Below, piece by piece: positions 32,665 to 42,900 of a stretch of DNA of 64,000 nucleotides (position 1 is the stretch's first letter; each line of letters begins with the position of its first letter). The notes below the pieces were generated by a model that was given only the letters and a program-made list of their open reading frames with translations, was not told the origin of the DNA and searched no databases. The stretch covers positions 19,871,134-19,935,133 of the forward strand of contig OX243817.1 in NCBI GenBank assembly GCA_945859605.1. The letters run 5' to 3'. Made by a program: the position numbers and the translations under genes. This DNA is from Lumbricus rubellus (Eukaryota; Annelida; Clitellata; Crassiclitellata; Lumbricidae).

Positions 32665-33069
32665 GCAGAAATAATTCCCACAAAAAATCATTTCTTACAT
32701 CCAAGAATAGCTCTACAAGCCAAATGTGATCTTGCTCGAGAGTTACAAGGGGGTTATGTGGAACAAAAAATGGCTACACAACTGTCATATAACAACAGTT
32801 GTTTTAACAATTTTCAATCATCTCACCTGGATAAAACAAAGCTTGTTTAAATTTAAAAACTCACCTGCACAAAAGTTCTATATTTCAATGGCATACAACA
32901 CTTTCTTATAACGTCACAACAAGTAATGCTTCTCGAATCTCACAAATATTCAAATTCATTTCAGAAGAAGCTAACGAATTGCAAAATTCAGATGCTCTCC
33001 CCATTTCACAATTCTAAACAAAATACAGAAACATGAATAACGACACGAGAGACAGATAGCTCTCGAGGT

Positions 33070-33202
33070 GAGCTACTAATGCACTTTCAGGTTGATAGGT
33101 GGAGCTACTAATGCACTTTCTGGTTGATAGGTGGAGTTACTAATGCACTTTCTGGTTGATAGGTGGAGCTACTAATGCACTTTCTGGTTGATAGGTGGCA
33201 GC
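33070..33202. repeat. 32-bp minisatellite overlapping the LRGUK stop codon
   Basis: Four copies of GGAGCTACTAATGCACTTTC plus TGGTTGATAGGT. The copy at the high-coordinate end encodes the last residues of LRGUK (INQKVH and stop); the others lie in the 3' UTR. The array therefore appears to have grown from coding sequence. Confidence 0.92.
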
Positions 33203-36200
33203 GTTACAGAATGAGACGACACCGTCTTGAACTCCTTAAATGACCCTGGTTGTGAGCCCGAGATGTCCATCGGCTCGGACATCGCTCGGCTCGAATCCTG
33301 CCGAATCGGTCGAAGGGAGCTCTGTGCTGAACGTGAAGCTGTTGTCGATGTCACATCCAGTTTGCGATCCTCGGTCGTTCGCTTTGGTTCGGTTGTCGGA
33401 ATGAACGCATTGTCCGCGTCGCTTCGGGAGATGTCGGAGACGGAGGACTCGAGGGCAGTGCCCGCATTGCTTGAATCGGGTGAGCTAGGCAGGACAACTT
33501 CTAGGTTGACCTGAGTCGGAGGAGCTGAGAAACCGCGAGAACCTGTGCCTGAGTTGAGAGTGGATGGAGATGACCTGAAACAATAATTGATTATTAATAT
33601 CTATTGTCAACTCAACAATGAAGTGTCGAACAGATGCAAATATCAATAGGAAATAATTGCCATATTTTGGATGGAAAAAAACAAAACGAAAGAAATAGGA
33701 ATGGATGTACTGTACGACAGGAGAGCAGAAAGAGTGAAGGAAGAAATTAAAGCTAAATAGAAAGTCAAACGTTTATCTCGCATATCTCTCAATCTGTCGC
33801 AAAAAAATGACGGATTCTGACACTATGGGCGGAGACCTGAGCCGAGACTTAGGGGGAGGACGAATGAGTGGTCGAAGGAAAGACGCAAGGAGATTTTTGG
33901 ATGGACGAATGGCTGAACCTTTTTTTTATAGTCCTGACGCTCAACGATTGGGGGGGGGAACAAATGCATGGGCCGTCCCCCCCAACACCTGTCCCCTAAC
34001 CCCATAGGTCTCCGCCCATGGATTCTGCATATATTCACCAACAATTAATTTCATGAGAGAAATCTGAAAATTCACGACAAACACTAAATGACAGCAACAA
34101 CAGGCCAGACCTCATCACAGGCGTCTGCTGCTTAACGCAAAATCGTTGACTTCCGGACAGCGCCTCTTTCGCAGCGCTGTGACGCCTTCGCAGTGAATCC
34201 TCTTCCTAGAAGAACAATAGAATTAATACTAAGGTCAAATTTGTTTGTATGTGCACTTGTCATAGCGCCCCTTCAAGCTCTCTCTCTCTACTCAGAGGCG
34301 CTCCCGAATGCAGAGCGGACACTGCATCGGAGTTTCACGCCGAAGCGCTGAGCAATTGTAAGTGAAGGACTTGCCCAAGGTCCTTACGCGGGGAGGTGGA
34401 TTCGATTCTCGAACGTTCTGGCTCCAAGGCAATGACGCCACCACTAAACCACTGCGCCCCCACAAGTTGAAATCTATCAACAGCAGAGTAGATGTTGGAA
34501 GTTACCTAGGATAGAAGGACAGTTTCAGTGGAGTGATGAACCCTGAAGCCTGACAGACTGAGAGAGACAAGATCAGACAAGTCAAGATAAAGATGAAGCC
34601 CTTTGTTCAAGAGTCTTAGAAAGAAAGGAGACGTTTGAGATGGGGCAGTACCGTAGGTTAGGGTATAGGTCAGGATCCAAGTTAGGTTTCTTGATGGCAG
34701 AAGGAAGCCTCCAATTTACATGTAAGCACTTATTGATATTAAAGTAGCTTGTAAAATGAAGATTTTGATAATGATCAAAACTGTCACAAATACTTTACAT
34801 ATGCGCACACAAACGATAGTAATGAAAAAGAACACAATATAAACTAAATGAACAAATCATGAACGACTGACCACAAGTCCTTGGCCAGTGAATCCCGCAA
34901 TTGATGATTTTGCCTTTGCTCTTGTGAACGTTGCCCTTGGGCTGCCATGTAGACTCGGCCGTGACCACGTGCGCTTTGGCACTGGTGCCGAACGACCTCT
35001 CAGCCCAGATATATTGGCCAGCGTGGAGGTCATGCGACTGTCCATATCCGGATTGCTATCCGTCAGCGAGAAACCAGTGTCTGAATAGTTGGAACTTGAA
35101 TCCAAAAGACCCAAGTATTTCATGACCAGCATTCGCAGGCGACCGTACGCCTCGGTGATGTCATCTGTTAAAAAGTATTTCTTATTTATAGAAATTAGGA
35201 AAATGAGGTAAAGCCAAAGACTAAATTTAGACGGTAACATAATGCATATATTGATATGCTCGTCTATATGGCGACATCGAATGCAAGTCCACCTGGAAAA
35301 ACTAGACCGTGGGTTATACGGGCAGAGTCTTTAACCCGTATAAATACTGCCTTGCTGAAATGTAAAATAATAATTTTCATTAGTATTGTATGGTATTGCA
35401 TAATATTGAGGCAACAGATTTCCATAGCAAACTGTGAGTCCTAGTCTGGGGTACCAGTTGAAACCAATAATACTATGAATCATGTTTCTTAGGGCAGAGA
35501 ATGCTCTCAGATCTTGGATTGCCATTGCCCTATCTGCTCCAGTCAGACTATTCTTTTAAGTTCTGAATTATAACTTCAGAATAACAATCAGAGGTGGGAT
35601 AAAAAGACAGCAGTTGCAGACTGCAAGTGCTTTTATCACATCTGCATGTGATATTCAAATTAAATAATTATATTTTGCATTTTCAATTAAAATAGACAAA
35701 AGTTAATGTTACCTGATGAAATGGTGACATCAAAGAATCCTGGATGGCTTTGATTGTAGGCTCGATACATCTCCACCCTGGCCAGGGTAGCCTTAATCTG
35801 AAGCTCATTGTAAATGTCCTTTCCAATAAGTCGTCTTTCAAAACTGTCATCATTTCCTGGTAAAATTAGGATGTAGCGTGGCTGCAAGTGACTGTTTTTC
35901 AGTGTAAGCACACCCTGCAAATACAAATGAAGTACTAATATAGGCCTATATACCTCATTTCCTAGTCCAGTGCTTCATAAAAATGAAGATTTTCAGCAAG
36001 TCCAACATACTCAAAAAACCGAACGATATTGTGACCGATTTACTGAACAAAATACAGCATCAGCATCAGCACTTTGACCAGACCTTTAGTGCAATCATTG
36101 CTAATTAGTGCCAGCTAATTATTTCTTGCCATTCATTAGTATCAGTGGCAGTGCACTGGTGAAATAAACAAAACAAAAAAAGCATTAAGCAAACCAATGA

Positions 36201-39200
36201 AAACAGTGTAAGTGAAACAAGTGTACGGCAGAAAGTTTAAGTGCTGTATGTGCTACTCTACTTCATGTAACTTTGCATCAATGAAATGGGAAATCTGAGT
36301 AGATCGTGAATCGTGAACTGGTCACATTTGGTCACATTTAACATTAACATTAGTTAACATTAGTTAACATTAGTCATAATGGCTGACCAATTGGTTGACC
36401 AATTGGTTGACGAAATGGTTGACGAAATGGTTGACCAAATGGTTGATGAAATGGTTGACGAAATGGTTGATGAAATGGTTGACCAACTGGTTGACGAAAT
36501 GGTTGACCAAATGGTTGACCAATTGGTTGACGAAATGGTTGACCAAATGGTTGAACAAATGATTGACCAAATGGTTGACCAATTGGTTGACCAAATGGTT
36601 GACCAATTGGTTGACGAAATGGTTGACCAAATGGTTGAACAAATGATTGACCAAATGGTTGACCAATTGGTTGACGAACCTCGAGTTCCATTTGAGTGAC
36701 GCAGGCCAAAGACTCTGAAGCAACTGCCTCAACAGCCTGTCGACTGAGACCATAGAGTTCACCCTGATAGACGTACGTCTGCAGGAAAACACCCTGAACA
36801 AAGACAAAATGGGAAAAAAATTACATCAGCCAAAAGAAAGGATACCATTCATTCATTTGAAGTAAATTAACACTTAATGCAATGGACAAAGTTTTTGCCG
36901 ACAGACTACTACTGCTGCTGCTATCACTATTCCTTTAATGCACAGACTCGTTGGTATAAGTGCAACAAGGTACAAAAGCTTTTGCTTAGAGTCCAGACAA
37001 TGAAAAATAATCGTATGAGGAGCGAATTAAGGATTAAGGTCTAGAGGAGCATGAATGATTGGTCTGCTAAGGACACCATAGAGCACCATATAAAAAAGTA
37101 AGCAAAAATTTGTATTAAGTGCCCATCTGCAATGTTTAATAGGTTAAATAATAATGCGTAGTATTTAAGGTTTACAACATTGACGGTCTTTCAAAGGCCA
37201 AACACAGTCTAGAAGTAGGCCTAGGTAGGCATTACATGAAAAAAATTAGACATTCTTAGACTGTGCCATAATCCAGACTATAACAACTGGTAGATTTGAG
37301 TGGAATAAAGTTATAATAATCACACAAATTTATCCAAACCATTTTCATCAGCTCTTCGAATTCTTCTCTTATAACAAAGTGGTGGTCCCGTGAATTCATT
37401 TCATTTGGCTGAGGATTTCGGGTTGTGTACGACGCCCTTAAAACAACATGACCACACAATAGATTGACCAAGCACATTTAACCAGCTCTGCAGCATTCAT
37501 ACAAGTTACAATAACAAGAGGAGTACTGATAAAAATGGTTTCATCACAATAAACTAGATGTAAATTATGTACATTAAATAAACATCATGCACTTTAAAAA
37601 AATCAGTTTAGGTTCAGGACAATTTCAATTATAGAACTAACAATGAACTTAGGTAAAGTTACGATGGTTCAAATATTAACTGAGTATATAAACAAATTGT
37701 CAAAATAATTACTTTTGAAACTCAATTAAATATATATTAAACTTACACAGTACTTACAGACTACACATTATTTAGTCCAGGATGACATGAAAAGTAAAAG
37801 TAAAAATATTTCCTCCGCATTCTTCAACTCACGCAAAGCCGAAGTAGTCAGGAAATTCCTCTGCAAGTTTGTGAGCAAGGCTTTTCTTCCCAATTCCATT
37901 TGGTCCAACAAGAACAACCATTGGGTAGGGTGTATCTGACAAAGGAAGGGTACTGCAACAAAATGAAAATATAAAAATTTGCATTTATGTTAATAACTTT
38001 TAACTTCATTAATTAGCCTCTTCATTGTCATACCGTCCAAGGATAAATGACATGCCGTGTGCCAAGATGTAACATGCAATTATGTAATTTTTTATTTTTA
38101 GAATTAATAGTTTCAGTAATAATTTTATGTTCATTGTTTTAATACCTATAATTCATGATCATATGAATAAAAATATCATGCTCATGACGTGTGAACCTTG
38201 CTGTTGTTAATCTTTTTCAATAGATACCGACATTCTCTTCAATCAGATGAGCCTGGAGAACATCCATTTCTGAGATTAGATTAACTATATTGTTAAGTGT
38301 ACAATAGAGGAGAAAAAGAAGCTGGGCAAGAAGGACATGCATGCGTTGGATACCATCTGCATAGAAGATGATGAGCATGAAATAAATTTCTATGAGATGG
38401 CTCAGCATACAGGATGACACAAGAAGTGGCCGAAGAAAAAAGCTTGAGTGACACCACAAGAGAGTGAGGTGCAGAGACAAAGAAGGATACACAGACACAT
38501 AATATGCCAAACAGAGACTGTGCTAGATGAACGAAAGGAAACGACAGCTCACATGTCAAGCAGTCTCTGCGGCTGCATAAACGAATAAGCAACGTGCATC
38601 ATGTGATCGCGAGTGCCAATGTATTCAGCAGACGGGTCAAAGAAATTTTTTGCGTCCACCTAAAATAAAAAAATCATCACAAAGCATGGATATAAATTAA
38701 GTTATGCTGCACATCAATAACAAGGAAACATTCCATGCACGCATGCAAGTGCCATAATATGCATTCATAATTCATAACTCATAAATATATTATATTTTCA
38801 TTCCAGATTGACACCGTGTGACTGTCTGGTGTCTACATTAGTTTACGACACCACATAAGGAAGGATACAGTGATGATAATGCTGAAAAACATGCGTGAAA
38901 AACAAGGACAGGCAAAATAACAATAAAGATTATGGCAGGCAAAAGTCCATCATGTTTATGAGACTGATGAATTGAATTGATGCCTATGGTATGATGATAA
39001 TGAAGATGATAATCATAGAAAAATCTGATTTAAATCACATTTTACATAAATCCATCTCAAGCTGCAGCATGTAGAGACCTTGAGCAAGTCCTCACAATTG
39101 CTCGGGCGCTTGAGCGTGAAACTCCGATACAGCATCCGTGCTGTAGTCAAGAGCACCTCTGAGTAGTGAGAGCTTGTAGGGACACCATAGAAATGAAGAA

Positions 39201-39924
39201 ATAAATAAATAAATATGATCCCCACTGATCATGTTCTAAATTGAATCTGTTCCTAATCGTTCCTAATCTGACATAAGTTGATCTCATGGACCAGATGAAT
39301 GGTGCATAAAAATACAACCTTCTCTTTGATGGTCACTTGCATCATGTCCACTTCACTCAGCTGTGGAACTGTAAAGATGACCGCTAGACGATAATCTGGT
39401 ATATCTTGGATGGGATTCTGCTGGATGTTTAAACTTCGCAGAAGCTGGATATGTTTCAGATTCTCCAATTCTGCCAAGTCTATCACCTGCAAGTTTAAAC
39501 AACAATTTCTCACTTAGGTCATGATCTTAACCCTTTGACCACATTAGCGGGACATTATCCATAGAGTTACGGAAGCTCAGGGTTCAAAGGGTTAAAAGAA
39601 AGCATTAAGACACTTCAACACTCAACAGCTTCAGTTGGAATGCAATCAATGAGTGTTAATCAAATCCTAAAAGATATTCAGAACAACACTGTGCTGCATA
39701 ATTCATTTTAACAGTCTAATAACATTCAATTCTAAGGTAAGAAAAAGGTCAATAGCCTCTTATTTATTTTTATAGGTGTCCCTAGCTGCAAGATATTAGG
39801 TATCTCTTCTGGGTCTCCCTTTTGTTGCCATTTAATTGTCTGTACAATAATTGTACTTCCTGTAAATAAGAGTGAATTGCTGTGAAATGGTTTCAATAAA
39901 AACATTGACTGATTGATTAGTTAG

Positions 39925-39956
<32 letters not shown>

Positions 39957-42900
39957 CGCTGATATTGAAATTAGACCTCAGGGAATTGTGGGAAATAAAG
40001 GTCTGTTGGTAGCATTCTTGGCCTGCAATCTGATGATCCTAGGTTTGAGTCTCCTAACCTGACTTTATACAACGATTATAAAGAAATTGTTTGTGCACAT
40101 TTTCATATGTCATACAGCAGTAGAATTTAATGACTGCATACGTGTGGAAGTAAATACACGGTCCATATCAAAGTCCATGGGAAATGCTCACTGCTGACTC
40201 AAAGGTTAAACTGTTAACAAAATTCATGCCTACCTCATTTTCTTGAAGGTCCAATGATTCCAAGAAATCAACACCTAGTAATCCATTTAGACTTTGAATC
40301 TTATTACCAGCAAGACCAAGTTTCTGCAAGAAATAATGTTTTAATTAATCTTTTCATAACATTATCTAATTAACAAACAAATCTGTATCCAGGTCTAAAC
40401 CTTCATATGGGTAAATAAAACATTTTACATGAAATACTTAATATTGTTTAATAATACTTTACACTGGTCAAAATTAATACAGGAGCTGAGAATGTTTTAG
40501 ATATCATTAACAATACACTTATTCCAAACCACAAAAATGTGACTTGGGCAAAGAGAAAAAAATTTGTTTCCAACTACTGAAATCTGCTCACTGATTCCTG
40601 GCTACAAACATACCTGCAAGCGTGGTAATAATTTTAGGTTTCCGATGTTTGTGATTTCATTGTAACTCTACAAAAAGAAAACAGACACAATAGGTTGCAC
40701 TTAAGCACTAAAAATAACAAAATTTGGTAATCTATAACACCTGGCAATTTTTTCAGAATATACTTCAGAATAAGTCATTGAACCAACATGCAATTACAAA
40801 AGAACTTAATAGGTAAGAGAAAGAAGAAAGTCGAAACAACAAAACCCAAGGCAATTAAAGAATATTATCACCGTGAAAAGTTATAAAATATATATATCAA
40901 AAATTGATTAACTGTTGCAATAGAACAATTCAAATGGTCGCTAAGCAATCAATTAATCAATCAATCAATCAATCAGTCACAGTCAGTCAACATAAACCGA
41001 ATATATTGCACCCTTTCATGATAATTATCTACTATATTTTAAAATTAACATTTGTCGAAAAGTTTATAATTTATGTTTCAGGCAATTTCAATAAAGTTTA
41101 ATGAGGTCATGAATAGACATCTTAAGAATCAGTTTTATACTTGCCAAGTTCAGGTATTTGATTGGTAAGTTGTCCAGTCCCTTGATTTCTTCGATCTTGT
41201 TGTGACTTAAGCTAAGCTCAGACAAGCTGCTACATCCTTCAATTCCCTTGATCTTAGAGATCTGATTATCTGAATTAGTCATATAAGAAAAACGCAACTA
41301 AGTGCTGTTTGCCAAAGACTATTTAGCACCATTCCTTAACACAAGAAACAAACAATCAAGTATAGTATATATTTCAATTAACATTTGTTGAAATATTTTA
41401 AATGGTCTAAGAAGTTTCAATGAAATTTAAAGAATATAATCTACAAAAACAATTCAACACTGTTTCTTGTCCATCTAATTGAATTCAATCCATAGAAACT
41501 GTTAAATGAACCAACAATGAATGACATCGGCATCATAGAGGGAGTCCTCTTAATTTCCTTTGCTCGTACTGCAACCATGAAGAATTGAGTCTTCTCTGTG
41601 ATTGGACCAGTCATCTGGAATGACCTTCCTTTAGAGCAGGGGTGTCAAACCTTTTTTAGTGGAGGGCCAGTTTGAACATCTTCTAACAAGTGGCGGGCCA
41701 GTGTGAACATTTTCTAGCAAGTGGCGGGCCAGGGTGTAGAAGTTCCTGAGCAAAATTGGGTAGTAATGTCAGAGGGAGCTTCGGGCTTGGTCAGCCAATT
41801 ATCAGAAAAGTGAAAATATTGCGAAAAGATCTTGATTCGATGTCCACTTTTCGCTTCTAATTGAATTTTGACAACATTTTAAATAATTTTTTAATCTTTA
41901 GGGAAGGCTCCGCGGGCCAGAAAAAAATCGTCGGCGGGCCAGAAATGGCCCGCGGGCCAGCTCTTTGACACCCCTGCTTTAGAGCTACGTCTACACCCTG
42001 AAACTCTACTACAATCCTTCCTCACTAAATTTAAAACTGTTCTTTTGGGGCACACTGTAGTCGGGAGCACCTTTCAGTAGTCCCTTTGAAGTGATGCTAC
42101 ATAAGTTTCCAAATTAAGAAATGAATGAGGTCTTTCACAGGTGCTATAATAGATCTGTGATTGCAAGTGCAACATTTACAACAAATACTAGCAATATGAA
42201 AGGCAAATGAACGAGAAAGGATACTGTTTAATATTAGATGCTGAAGACAGTGATAAGCAGACAGATCAGGAATCTCGACAATTTTGTTAAATGACAGATC
42301 GACGTATCTGAGGTTAAGTGGTGGCTCAAATCCAAGCACATCTTTCACAGAGTTGCATGAAGCATCAAGACTCAGCAAGTATGGCATACTTCCAAGACAA
42401 GACAAGACTGAAATTCACACAATGTCATATGATTAAACACATTTCAAACTGCAAAAAAACTGATACTATTTTGTAGGTATGTGTGGTTATATGAATGTGC
42501 TTTATTATATGTATGCATGCCTGTACATAAAATACACATAAATATCCACATATTGCATACAGTAAGGTGGCATTGTTTCAAGACCTCTGAAGACAGGCTT
42601 CCTGTTGCTCATTAGTCACATTTTCTGTATCAGGAAATATTGTCTTGGTCTCAGCGTTTTGGCTTCTGAAAACAAGCTTGAAGCAATAGTCTTGTTATGT
42701 CTTAAAAACATGCTGTTCTCGTGGTACAATTTTATCTATTAACAATTTAACATACGTATAAGGTTCTCTTTGCATTAGTAATAAAAAACCTGAATTTCAT
42801 TTACAAGAAAACCTAAACATCAAAACAAAAGGAACATGCTTCGTATGCTTTTACAAATTGCCTCTGATGAAGAAATTCACACATTAATTATACCTGGCAA

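Noticed and set aside
36370..36807. Minus-strand 145-codon ORF of Asn-His-Leu-Val repeats as an extended LRGUK exon
   Set aside because: It is in a different frame from the kinase exon and the repeat part lies in the intron.
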